A stretch of DNA of 47,379 bases from Prevotella sp. (GTDB lineage Bacteria > Bacteroidota > Bacteroidia > Bacteroidales > Bacteroidaceae). The position numbers were made by a program, and so were the translations under genes. How positions within the stretch are numbered: position 1 is the stretch's first letter; each line of letters starts with the position of its first letter. The notes beneath the pieces were generated by a model. It ran no database searches. It was not told where the DNA came from and was given only the letters and a program-made list of their open reading frames with translations. Where the stretch lies: positions 1-47,379 of the forward strand of contig JAGAGD010000014.1 in the NCBI GenBank assembly GCA_017627765.1, written 5' to 3'. Positions 16,592 to 24,642 of the stretch are shown here, piece after piece.

Positions 16592-17728
16592 ATGAAGAAA
16601 TCAATAATAGGCACAGCAATAGTCTTAATTGTTTCATGTGCGGTCTTAACCTCGTGCAAAGGAACAGCTGGATTGGAGGCAAACACGTCTAAGCTTGACA
16701 ATAAGACAAAACCTGTTAATGGAATATTAGAAGAACGCTTCGACAATAATAAAGCCCCAGATGCAGTAAAAAAAGTAATGTCAAATACAAACATTGATGA
16801 ACGCTACGAATGTATTCTTAACGACATCAGCAACAGAGTAAGAGTATGGAGCTTGATGCGATGCAGCGAGGAAGAATCGTCTGAAGGCTATGGCTTCATT
16901 ATCTACAAAGAAGAAACGCCGACCGTATTAACAGACATTGTTCATGGGAACAATCCTCTTGCACGATACGATGACAAGTCTGGCTACCTTTGGATTACAG
17001 GAGGCCTGATGGAAGGAACAGGCACACACGTTGAATGTCCTTACCTTCTGCGTTTCAACAATGACGGGCATGCAGAAATAGTTAATTCTATTGACCCTTA
17101 CGATATGCAGCAAGCAATCTGCAAAAGACTTGGCTATGAGATAAAAGATGAACAGATTTTCTTCTACGATGGCAAGAAACATATCCACACAGCAACAAAC
17201 CACGTTAAAGACATGGGCAGGTTTGACAACGAAGCAATATGGGTAGGCGAGCAAATCAGCTACGACATAAGCGGCAAGAAACTGAAAGTAAGCTTCACAC
17301 CTGGAGTGAAATTTGTTGTTGGACAAGTGCTCATCTATGATGATATGCCTACACTCACATCAGAAGTAACCCTAAGCGATGATGGCAGTTTCACTCTCTC
17401 CGACATTTCAGAAAACAAAGAATACCCATTCGTTGGCGACTATCTTGACCTTGACAAAACTTCTGATATGAATATTTCCTTACGCGACAACGGAAAATAT
17501 GTTGTAAAGATTGGCATTTACCGCCTCACGAACCTTGACGACGGCATCGGAATCATGACAGAGGAAGGACTGCAATTCACTGCGACAGATGCTGCAGGCA
17601 ATCCTATTTCAGGCATTATAACCTTAGAGAACGATACTGCTACCGTTACATTCACAAACTCTACATGGGAATATATCGACAACGGGACACAATTTACCTA
17701 CACCAGAAAGAACAGCTATAATAAATAA
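16592..17728 (+). CDS. Uncharacterised lipoprotein
   Basis: The 378-residue protein has a lipoprotein signal ending at LTSC (Cys22), so it should be lipidated and membrane-anchored. No known enzyme motif was recognised. The middle contains YLWITGGLMEGTGTHVECPYLLRF, and the C-terminal ~90 residues form a beta-rich module ending in TWEYIDNGTQFTYTRK. It is followed after 2 bp by the DUF3089-like lipoprotein, so the two are almost certainly co-transcribed and may act together. Confidence 0.75.
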   Translation: MKKSIIGTAIVLIVSCAVLTSCKGTAGLEANTSKLDNKTKPVNGILEERFDNNKAPDAVKKVMSNTNIDERYECILNDISNRVRVWSLMRCSEEESSEGYGFIIYKEETPTVLTDIVHGNNPLARYDDKSGYLWITGGLMEGTGTHVECPYLLRFNNDGHAEIVNSIDPYDMQQAICKRLGYEIKDEQIFFYDGKKHIHTATNHVKDMGRFDNEAIWVGEQISYDISGKKLKVSFTPGVKFVVGQVLIYDDMPTLTSEVTLSDDGSFTLSDISENKEYPFVGDYLDLDKTSDMNISLRDNGKYVVKIGIYRLTNLDDGIGIMTEEGLQFTATDAAGNPISGIITLENDTATVTFTNSTWEYIDNGTQFTYTRKNSYNK

Positions 17729-17730
17729 GC

Positions 17731-18744
17731 ATGAAAAGAAATAGGAATATATCAGTTGCAAGTATGATCAAGACACTTTTCTTTGCAGCATTTTGCACAA
17801 TAATTCTTGTTTCATGCTCAAGCAAGGTTACACATGACCAAATATTCGACAAAGAGTTTGACGGAATAAGACTACTGCCTGCCCCCGACTATTCTGACAG
17901 CAGAATGTGGTATGAAAACCTGCATGACAAAAACGGGAACGATGCTGATTTATTCTACATCTGCTCCACCGAGACAACAGACTGGACCGACGATGCTACT
18001 GGACAGACTTTCCATTTTGCCGACATCACACGCAACGAGCATCGTTCTGCACTATTAAGCGAGATGGCGGGAGTGGACAGCCTCATCGCTACTGGCTGCA
18101 ACTTCTATTCCCCATACTATCGTCAAGTCACCATAGACGGACTACTGGCTGACACCATTAACTTTAAAAGCAGGTCGTTTGCCGCATTTCAAGACGTTGA
18201 GCATGCATTCAACTATTTTCTAAAACACAAGAACAACAACAGGCCTTTCATTCTGATGGGTTACTCTCAAGGAGGATTTTGCGTATTAGAACTGCTGAAG
18301 CGAATGACAGCAGACGTTGCGAAGCGAATGGTTGCTGCCTACATAATAGGATACAAGGTGACTGCAGACGACCTTAAATATCTTTACATAAAACCTGCTA
18401 CTGGAGCAACCGACATAGGCGTAACCATCTGCTACAATAGCGTAGACTCGCCAGATGCAGAAATTCCGCTATTAAGCAGAGGCTCTGTAATAGGCATAAA
18501 TCCTGCTAACTGGCACACCAATGCGACCCCTGCGACACTCTGCGATACGCTTACGGCAACACTTGACACAGTTACAAACCTTGTATGCATCAGCGGATAC
18601 AAAGGCAAAGTAAACAAAATTCCCTACATAGGGCGCAACGGAAACTACCACACCCTTGAGATTCCATTCTATAGCAGGGTGCTTTCGCAAAACATAACAG
18701 ACCGCATCAATGCTTGGCAAAGATTACACTTACAACACAAATGA
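17731..18744 (+). CDS. DUF3089-type alpha/beta-hydrolase lipoprotein
   Basis: The 337-residue protein has a lipobox LVSC with Cys29. The hydrolase domain begins near residue 68 (NDADLFYICST, typical of DUF3089). The nucleophile elbow is GYSQGG with Ser179. A conserved C-terminal His is likely in NYHTLEIPFYS, followed by the helix ITDRINAW. DUF3089 proteins belong to the alpha/beta hydrolases; their substrates are unknown. It begins 2 bp after the preceding lipoprotein gene. Confidence 0.8.
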   Translation: MKRNRNISVASMIKTLFFAAFCTIILVSCSSKVTHDQIFDKEFDGIRLLPAPDYSDSRMWYENLHDKNGNDADLFYICSTETTDWTDDATGQTFHFADITRNEHRSALLSEMAGVDSLIATGCNFYSPYYRQVTIDGLLADTINFKSRSFAAFQDVEHAFNYFLKHKNNNRPFILMGYSQGGFCVLELLKRMTADVAKRMVAAYIIGYKVTADDLKYLYIKPATGATDIGVTICYNSVDSPDAEIPLLSRGSVIGINPANWHTNATPATLCDTLTATLDTVTNLVCISGYKGKVNKIPYIGRNGNYHTLEIPFYSRVLSQNITDRINAWQRLHLQHK

Positions 18745-18785
18745 TAACCTATACATCCAGTTTTTTTCAAATTAATTGAATAAAA

Positions 18786-18817
18786 TTTTCTTAAATATAT
18801 TTTTTTGTGTATTTTTG
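18786..18817 (+). promoter_or_regulatory. Promoter of the subtilisin-like protease gene
   Basis: A -33-like TTTT is followed after 20 bases by TATTTTTG (18810-18817), a full -7 match. The leader is about 130 nt. Confidence 0.65.
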
Positions 18818-18953
18818 CCCCAATCAAAATAAATATCGACAAAAAAACAAATCAGCCTAACAATCAAAACTTAACATTTAAATTGTCACTATACTTATTA
18901 TATATTATTTTCAGTTACAAATACTTAGTATTAGAATTCAACTTTAATAGATT

Positions 18954-21149
18954 ATGAGAAAAAAATTACTTTTATTTCTTGCTGCATTTTGCACGACCAC
19001 CATTTTTGCACAGACACGCATAGATTACAACAAATTGTCGCCCAATCTTGTTTGCATTGTCAATCGCCAGATTTACCAGAATAAAAAGAATGTTGCACAA
19101 CATCATAAAGACAAGAGAGTATTAGCCCTCATTTCACTAACAGACGACAGCTACGCCGATGAGTTCTTCAGCAGTTACGATTGCAGAGTTGAAGACCGCA
19201 TTGGCAGGATATTCATAGCAAGTATACCTATAAGCAGGATTGCCGAGATGTCACTAAACAAAAAAACAGAACGCATAGAAGCAGAACGGATGCCATATTT
19301 AGCTATGGATATAACCCCACAACAAATTAATGCGACACCAATCTACGCAGGAACAGGTCTTACACAGGCTTTCACAGGAAAAGGTGTTGCTGCTGGTATC
19401 ATTGACTGCTACTTTGATTTCACCCATCCTGCATTCTTAGATAACAATGGAGATACCCGAATAAACTACTTCTATGACTTTCTTTGGAAAAACGAAGACG
19501 GAACTTTGGGGCGTGCTTTTGAAACAAAAGAAGAAATATCAAGCCTAAGACACTCACATAACACTTTCAACCAATCGCATGGAACACACGTCACGGGCAT
19601 CATGGCAGGTTCTGCCGTTAATGGCAAATATCAAGGTATGGCACCCGAATGCGATATTTATCTCGCCGATTTCAACTCGCTACGCGAAGACTTTGAAAAT
19701 CCTGACAATCAGACATCAGCAGTTATAGTACTTGCCTTCAAGAGAATATTCGACAGAGCAGAAGCTGAAAGTAAACCATGTGTCATAAATCTGAGCAGCT
19801 GTGAGAGCATAACGATTAGCCGCCAACGCATTCTTGAGGGAGAAGCCTTGCAGAACCTTGTAGGCCCAGGAAAAATCATTGTTGCAGCATGTGGCAATCA
19901 AGGGCACCAGACTGCATACATGGAGAAACCCGCTGGGACAGAAAAAGCTGGCGTCGGAATTGTCAACGGAATAGGAGGTGGAAATATTATAGATATGGAT
20001 ATTGTAACGCCTGCTAATCAGCGAGTGCAATTTGATTTTCTAAGCATAAAGCTTGCCGACCAGCATATAGAAGGAACATTGGTGTTCAACACAGACAGTA
20101 TTGACTCGCTGGACGGTGACACTTGCTATCTGAAAACCACAGTAAGTACAGGCGATATTGAACTCAAGGTCTATAAAAGCCAATACAAGGATGAACGAGG
20201 TAACATTTATCACATTGATGGGAAAATGCCTAATATTGCATACCTAATGCTCTATGGAGCACTATGCCTATTGAGCGGCGACAGCCCTGCATGGATGTAC
20301 AGCGATCTATTCCTCAGTCCATTCACAAACATCAACGGACTTTCGCAATACAGTTATGCTATGCCTGGCCACTCTGTTTCATGGCCTTCAACGCTTCCTT
20401 TTGTGATTGGAGTTGGTGCCACCGGCTATAAATCATCATTTAAGAACATTGACGGCATCGTAAATAACGATTATCTTATGTTCGCGCCTGACAAGACTGG
20501 AGAAATTGCTAAATTCTCATCACTCGGTCCGACATTCGACGGATTGACAAAACCAGATGTTGTAGCACCTGGAATGTCTATAAACTCAGCCTACAACAGT
20601 TTCTCTGAAAATAAGGAGGGGGAACGCAAAGAGCTAACCGACCAGATTACATACAACGGTAATACATACTACTACATGGCTCAAAGCGGAACAAGCATGT
20701 CTTCTCCTGTTGTTGCTGGGACAATAGCACTATGGCTACAGGCAAAACCCGACCTGACGACTGAGGAAATACTTGACGTGTTCGCTCACACTTGCACCCA
20801 TCCTGAGGAATCGCTCGAATATCCTAACAACACCTACGGCTATGGTCAGATTGATGCCTACAAAGGTCTGCTCTACGTGTTGGACCTGCCAAACTCTATT
20901 CCTTCGCTTTCCGACCATCAGCCAAATAAAGCACACTTCCACTTAGGCGGAAGAACACTTCGTATAGACTTCGACGTAGAACCTGACGACAACATCAGCA
21001 TAACAGTCTATTCGGTTAAGGGAGTGAAAATGGCATCGGCTAAGGGATGTACTATAGACCTCTCTCAACTGCCACAAGGCATATATGCTGTAGAACTAAA
21101 CACTGGCAAGAAAGAAACATCTGGTTCTACGCTAATCAGACTGGACTAA
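18954..21149 (+). CDS. Subtilisin-like (S8) serine protease with T9SS sorting domain
   Basis: The 731-residue protein has a signal peptide (MRKKLLLFLAAFCTTTIFAQ). A propeptide-like region covers ~20-115. The catalytic triad is intact: Asp in GVAAGIIDCYFDFTHP (~151), His in SHGTHVTGIMAGS (~209) and Ser in SGTSMSSPVVAG (~581). A large insertion lies between His and Ser, partly a beta-rich domain, as in other Bacteroidetes S8 peptidases. The end (ITVYSVKGVKMASAKG...LPQGIYAVELNTGKK) is a T9SS type A C-terminal domain, so it is probably secreted or surface-attached. It likely degrades proteins for peptide uptake. Confidence 0.93.
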   Translation: MRKKLLLFLAAFCTTTIFAQTRIDYNKLSPNLVCIVNRQIYQNKKNVAQHHKDKRVLALISLTDDSYADEFFSSYDCRVEDRIGRIFIASIPISRIAEMSLNKKTERIEAERMPYLAMDITPQQINATPIYAGTGLTQAFTGKGVAAGIIDCYFDFTHPAFLDNNGDTRINYFYDFLWKNEDGTLGRAFETKEEISSLRHSHNTFNQSHGTHVTGIMAGSAVNGKYQGMAPECDIYLADFNSLREDFENPDNQTSAVIVLAFKRIFDRAEAESKPCVINLSSCESITISRQRILEGEALQNLVGPGKIIVAACGNQGHQTAYMEKPAGTEKAGVGIVNGIGGGNIIDMDIVTPANQRVQFDFLSIKLADQHIEGTLVFNTDSIDSLDGDTCYLKTTVSTGDIELKVYKSQYKDERGNIYHIDGKMPNIAYLMLYGALCLLSGDSPAWMYSDLFLSPFTNINGLSQYSYAMPGHSVSWPSTLPFVIGVGATGYKSSFKNIDGIVNNDYLMFAPDKTGEIAKFSSLGPTFDGLTKPDVVAPGMSINSAYNSFSENKEGERKELTDQITYNGNTYYYMAQSGTSMSSPVVAGTIALWLQAKPDLTTEEILDVFAHTCTHPEESLEYPNNTYGYGQIDAYKGLLYVLDLPNSIPSLSDHQPNKAHFHLGGRTLRIDFDVEPDDNISITVYSVKGVKMASAKGCTIDLSQLPQGIYAVELNTGKKETSGSTLIRLD

Positions 21150-21171
21150 GCTACATCTGCTCACAATAAAG

Positions 21172-21210
21172 AAGAAGAGACTGGCTATAACGGCTAGCCT
21201 CTTCTTTTTT
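21172..21210. terminator. Bidirectional intrinsic terminator
   Basis: AAGAAGAG and CTCTTCTT form the outer stem, CTGGC and GCTAG the inner one, with a T tract on the right and an A tract on the left. It separates the protease gene from the convergent aroQ. Confidence 0.85.
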
Positions 21211-21240
21211 ATATAAATCTATGGTCTTAACATTATTATG

Positions 21241-21264
21241 AGTTGACGAGTGAACAAACTGATG
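21241..21264 (+). repeat. Octamer repeat, copy 1
   Basis: AGTTGACG, AGTGAACA and AACTGATG follow one another. The first two match the 8-bp family at 39328-39376. Function unknown. Confidence 0.6.
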
Positions 21265-21310
21265 TTACCCGCCAGAAAAGTCATAGGATTAACTTAACAA
21301 ATACCACAAC

Positions 21311-21727
21311 CTACAGCAGGAAACTTTCAACAGCCAGACGATAGCTACCTAGTCCAAAACCGCAGATTATGCCACGACAAGCAGGGGCAATGACAGAACG
21401 TCGACGGAAGTCCTCACGCGCATTCACATTGGAGATATGAACCTCAACTACTGGCGTGTCTATAGCAAGAATGCAGTCGAGCAGAGCCACTGACGTGTGA
21501 GTATAGGCACCAGCATTAAGCACTATGCCATCATACTTCTCGTCAGCCTGTTGCAGACAGTCAATCAGTTCGCCTTCGTGATTGCTCTGAAAATAGTCTA
21601 TACCAATGTTTTTCATCACGCTACGCAACTCAGCAAGACACTTGTCCATATTGTCGTTGCCATAGACCGCAGGTTCTCTTTTGCCCAACAGGTTAAGGTT
21701 TGGTCCGTTTACTATAAGTATCTTCAT
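21311..21727 (-). CDS. aroQ: Type II 3-dehydroquinate dehydratase
   Basis: The 138-residue protein matches the family's usual length. MKILIVNGPNLNLLGKRE opens the active site, Tyr22 is the catalytic tyrosine, NAGAYTHTS forms the substrate pocket and EVHISN carries the catalytic His. It converts 3-dehydroquinate to 3-dehydroshikimate in the shikimate pathway. I chose ATG 21727 because the -7 box lies immediately upstream; an earlier start would sit inside the promoter. Confidence 0.95.
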   Translation of the reverse strand: MKILIVNGPNLNLLGKREPAVYGNDNMDKCLAELRSVMKNIGIDYFQSNHEGELIDCLQQADEKYDGIVLNAGAYTHTSVALLDCILAIDTPVVEVHISNVNAREDFRRRSVIAPACRGIICGFGLGSYRLAVESFLL

Positions 21728-21732
21728 GTCTG

Positions 21733-21740
21733 CAAAGATA
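21733..21740 (-). promoter_or_regulatory. -7 box of aroQ, implying a near-leaderless mRNA
   Basis: Read leftward, TATCTTTG ends 6 bp before the aroQ ATG. Since transcription starts a few bases after this box, the mRNA would have almost no leader. Confidence 0.6.
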
Positions 21741-21964
21741 CACATTTTAATTGACAATTAAGAGATTAAGCAATTAGAAATTTACTCAACTCTGCAAACT
21801 TTGGCTTTGTCAAGTTCGTTTTAAGGTCTTCGTGGCAATTCTCTCTGAGGTGGTAGGGCGAGATTAGCAAACCTTTAAAATTACTTCAATTATTCTGCTT
21901 TCAATAATCCTTTCTGTACTTACAACCACTAAAAAAGGCAGTTAAACATATTTAAGCAGAATAA

Positions 21965-21996
21965 ACTTGCATATAAACAAAAATTGCATACTTTTG
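21965..21996 (+). promoter_or_regulatory. Promoter of the 199-residue lipoprotein
   Basis: CTTG (21966-21969), 19 bases, TACTTTTG (21989-21996): full -7 and three of four -33 bases. The leader is about 20 nt. Confidence 0.7.
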
Positions 21997-22018
21997 TGCA
22001 GATATATTCTTAATTCTT

Positions 22019-22618
22019 ATGAAACACCTATCCTTACTATTGCTCCTCTCAGCCACGCTCACATCTTGCGGACTGATAGAGATTAACGGCATCAGCTATA
22101 GCGGACTGAGCAAAGAGAGCAAAGAGCGCATACTGAAATGCGACAAACCTATTGACTGCCTGAGCTGTGACGGTAATGTCTATCAGATTAGTGCACAACA
22201 ACTGAAAGAGCATTTGCAGAAACACGAGAACGTAATACTTTACCAGTATCTTTCTTATTGCAGCAACAAAGACTGCATAAGTCCATACGCTGCGGAGAAA
22301 ATAAGCAACATATTTGGTTTTGACTTCTGCATCGTGGCAGATTCTTACGACTATCTTTTCCTGACTGACGACATTAAAGCACCTATGCTGATACCCGACC
22401 ACGAACTATATAAGACGCAGAAAATTGGAAAGCTCAATCGCCGTTTCTATGACGAACTGACTGGAGTTACTAAAGAAGAGCGCGGCTACAACAGATTCTT
22501 CTATTTCAGGCGTGGTGAATATGTCTGCTCATACGGCAGTCTGAAAGAAGCGCAGTATGTTCTTAGGAAGAACTATGATGAGAGAACAAGCAAGATGCTT
22601 GATGATTTCTTTAAATAA
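22019..22618 (+). CDS. Small uncharacterised lipoprotein
   Basis: The 199-residue protein has a lipobox LTSC with Cys17. The body contains LYQYLSYCSNKDCISP, which hints at a thioredoxin-like strand-helix with two cysteines, but the spacing is not CxxC and no enzyme is claimed. It has its own promoter and terminator and sits between aroQ and xerD, two genes I recall as close neighbours in other Bacteroidales, so it may be an insertion there. Confidence 0.7.
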   Translation: MKHLSLLLLLSATLTSCGLIEINGISYSGLSKESKERILKCDKPIDCLSCDGNVYQISAQQLKEHLQKHENVILYQYLSYCSNKDCISPYAAEKISNIFGFDFCIVADSYDYLFLTDDIKAPMLIPDHELYKTQKIGKLNRRFYDELTGVTKEERGYNRFFYFRRGEYVCSYGSLKEAQYVLRKNYDERTSKMLDDFFK

Positions 22619-22653
22619 AAAAACTATCGCAGAAGCAAATAAAGATATTCTGA

Positions 22654-22693
22654 AACAGCAGTCGTCTTACATAAAGATGGCTGCTGTTTTTCT
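22654..22693 (+). terminator. Intrinsic terminator
   Basis: AACAGCAG pairs with CTGCTGTT around a 17-19 base loop, followed by a T-rich run. It ends the small lipoprotein gene. Confidence 0.75.
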
Positions 22694-22861
22694 TTCTTCA
22701 CATCACATAAGAAAGCAAAAATAAAGGCAAGAACAAGTATGAAAAATTTTGACAAAATGCCTTATTTTTGAAGAAAAAACATCCTCCGTAATCTGTTAAA
22801 ATTCTCCTGCCTTCATAGTTATCCACCAACCTGATTTTACACGTTTAGAAAAGAAAATCTC

Positions 22862-23012
22862 TGCAAATACCTATCATTCAGCGATTTGCAAAAGGCGGAA
22901 AAACGATAGGTATCGTCTCGAAATGCGAAAGGTGCCCTTTCGCACTGTCATATGTGATGGTTGACCATGTCAAACGTATCGTTTCGCACTGTCATATGCC
23001 ACATATCGCAAA
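22862..23012. repeat. Structured intergenic palindromic repeat, copy 1
   Basis: ATACCTATC (22868) has its exact complement GATAGGTAT about 30 bp on. TGCGAAAGG-TGC-CCTTTCGCA (22924-22944) is a perfect hairpin. CGCACTGTCATATG occurs twice (22941-22954, 22985-22998). The words TGCRAAAGGTGYCCTTTCGCA and CGCAsTGTCA recur in the element at 47001-47111. No gene is present. Confidence 0.75.
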
Positions 23013-23021
23013 CGCTAACAA

Positions 23022-23102
23022 ACCTTTCAATCGTGAACATCGGTTAAAATTATTCACAACCTTTAAGTATATTGATTAACAACTTCATGGATTTTAAGTT
23101 TT
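23022..23102 (+). repeat. Dispersed 81-bp intergenic repeat, copy B
   Basis: This is the second copy of the element at 10175-10255, about 86% identical by eye, in the same orientation. It contains TTATTCACA, one mismatch from the DnaA box. A further TTATCCACC lies 200 bp upstream. Confidence 0.8.
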
Positions 23103-23298
23103 AAGCGTGCCAAACTAAAAAATCAATAAATAGTTCCAGTACCCTTTATCGTTCCCGTTTTTTATTATGAAATATTTTGACAAAATGAGTTTTAAAAGTC
23201 AAAAAAAATCCGCTAATCTATCAGATTTTTCAACGCTAAAATTAACTTTACCTGAGCTGGTATTTAAGATTGAGATTAAACTTAAAGTTAAGGGCACG

Positions 23299-23332
23299 TT
23301 AATTATCAATTTTCAATTGTTAATTATCAATT
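23299..23332. repeat. Direct repeat TTAATTATCAATT upstream of xerD
   Basis: Two exact 13-bp copies (23299-23311, 23320-23332) are separated by 8 bp containing the palindrome CAATTG. They overlap the -33 region of the xerD promoter. Such AATTGTCAATT-like runs are common between Bacteroidetes genes. Confidence 0.6.
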
Positions 23333-23347
23333 AAATTAGTATCTTTG
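23316..23347 (+). promoter_or_regulatory. Promoter of xerD
   Basis: ATTG (23316-23319), 20 bases, TATCTTTG (23340-23347): full -7 match. The leader is about 130 nt. Confidence 0.7.
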
Positions 23348-23480
23348 CACCTATTAAGTCAAATTTGAAACTAAATGCAAAGCCTATAGACACAAAGTAA
23401 AGAAATGACATGAACAGCACTGCATAGATTCAAGTTTCATAGAAATAGAAGGGTGTGGTGCGCCCAAATCCAACGCAATA

Positions 23481-24416
23481 ATGAGAAACGAAGCAAATAA
23501 AAAAACGAGCAAGGAAGAAGACCTGCCGCCACTGCTGAAATCATTCAGAAGATACCTGAAGTTGCAGAAAGGTTTTTCGCCAAACACAATAGAAGCCTAC
23601 ATGAACGATGTGGGCAAGTTGCTGTCGTTTCTCAACGACAACAATGTCAAGCCGCAGGCAACTACGCTGGAGCATTTGCAGAACTTTGCTGCCGAGTTGC
23701 ACGACATGGGCATAGGCCCGCGCTCACAAGCAAGAGTGCTAAGCGGCGTTAGAACATTTTTCAAGTTCCTCACTATTGAAGGCGAAATAGAGCAAGACCC
23801 TACCGAGTTGCTTGAATCGCCGCAGCAGGGCAAGCACCTGCCCGAAGTCTTATCTACCGAAGAGGTAGACATGATTGAGTCTGCCATCGACCTAAGCAAA
23901 TGGGAGGGACAACGCAATCTGGCTATCATAGAAACCCTCTTTTCGTGCGGTCTGCGCGTAAGTGAACTGGTCAACCTGAAACTTTCCAATCTTTTTTTCG
24001 AAGAACACTTCCTTAGGGTAATGGGCAAAGGCAGCAAAGAGCGCCTCGTGCCAATATCAGACAGGGCAATAAAGGAAATAGAACGCTGGTTTGAGGACCG
24101 CAATTCCATGAAAATAAAGGCAGGCGAGGAGGACTACATCTTCCTGAACAGGCGCGGTGCTCACCTCACTCGCACCATGATTCTGATAATGATAAAACAG
24201 TATGCACTGGCTGCGGGAATAAGGAAAACCATCTCACCGCACACGCTGCGCCACTCATTTGCAACGGCACTGCTCGAAGGTGGAGCCGACCTGAGAGCCA
24301 TTCAGGCAATGCTCGGACACGAACACATTAAGACCACCGAGATATATATGCACCTCGACACCCACACCCTGCGCGAGGAAATACTGCTCCACCACCCACG
24401 AAACAAACGAAAATAG
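23481..24416 (+). CDS. xerD: Site-specific tyrosine recombinase XerD
   Basis: At 311 residues it has the length of XerC/XerD. An N-terminal core-binding domain (~16-105: KGFSPNTIEAYMNDV) is followed by the catalytic domain with the full set of residues: Arg159 (CGLRVSEL), Lys183 (GKGSKER), His254 and Arg257 (HTLRHSFAT), His280 (GHEHI) and Tyr289 (EIYMHL). It resolves chromosome dimers at dif. XerD rather than XerC is favoured by the wording of these boxes and its position near aroQ, as I recall from other Bacteroidales. It is unlike the element integrase at 2-409. Confidence 0.9.
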   Translation: MRNEANKKTSKEEDLPPLLKSFRRYLKLQKGFSPNTIEAYMNDVGKLLSFLNDNNVKPQATTLEHLQNFAAELHDMGIGPRSQARVLSGVRTFFKFLTIEGEIEQDPTELLESPQQGKHLPEVLSTEEVDMIESAIDLSKWEGQRNLAIIETLFSCGLRVSELVNLKLSNLFFEEHFLRVMGKGSKERLVPISDRAIKEIERWFEDRNSMKIKAGEEDYIFLNRRGAHLTRTMILIMIKQYALAAGIRKTISPHTLRHSFATALLEGGADLRAIQAMLGHEHIKTTEIYMHLDTHTLREEILLHHPRNKRK

Positions 24417-24520
24417 GTCGGTGAGGCTAAAAAAAACTTAAATATATTTATAATTTTCGTAATAAAAAGCGTTTCTCTTTTTTCGTTATTATTATATAAA
24501 AATAATTATTTACCTTTGCA

Positions 24521-24528
24521 AGGTTGTT
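24521..24528 (+). promoter_or_regulatory. -7 box of the M16 peptidase gene
   Basis: TACCTTTG is a full TAnnTTTG match, with a leader of about 110 nt. The -33 region is poor. Confidence 0.6.
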
Positions 24529-24642
24529 TTTTGTCTGCAATAAAGCACAAAGACACTATCACTAAGAAACGCTAATTAAGATAATATTACATTAAGGAAA
24601 TCACAATCCAGAATAATACTTTAATTAACTAAAATAACAATC

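Noticed and set aside
23481-24416. XerD as a mobile-element integrase
   Set aside because: Its length, motif wording and position near aroQ match the housekeeping chromosome-dimer recombinase; no element genes surround it.
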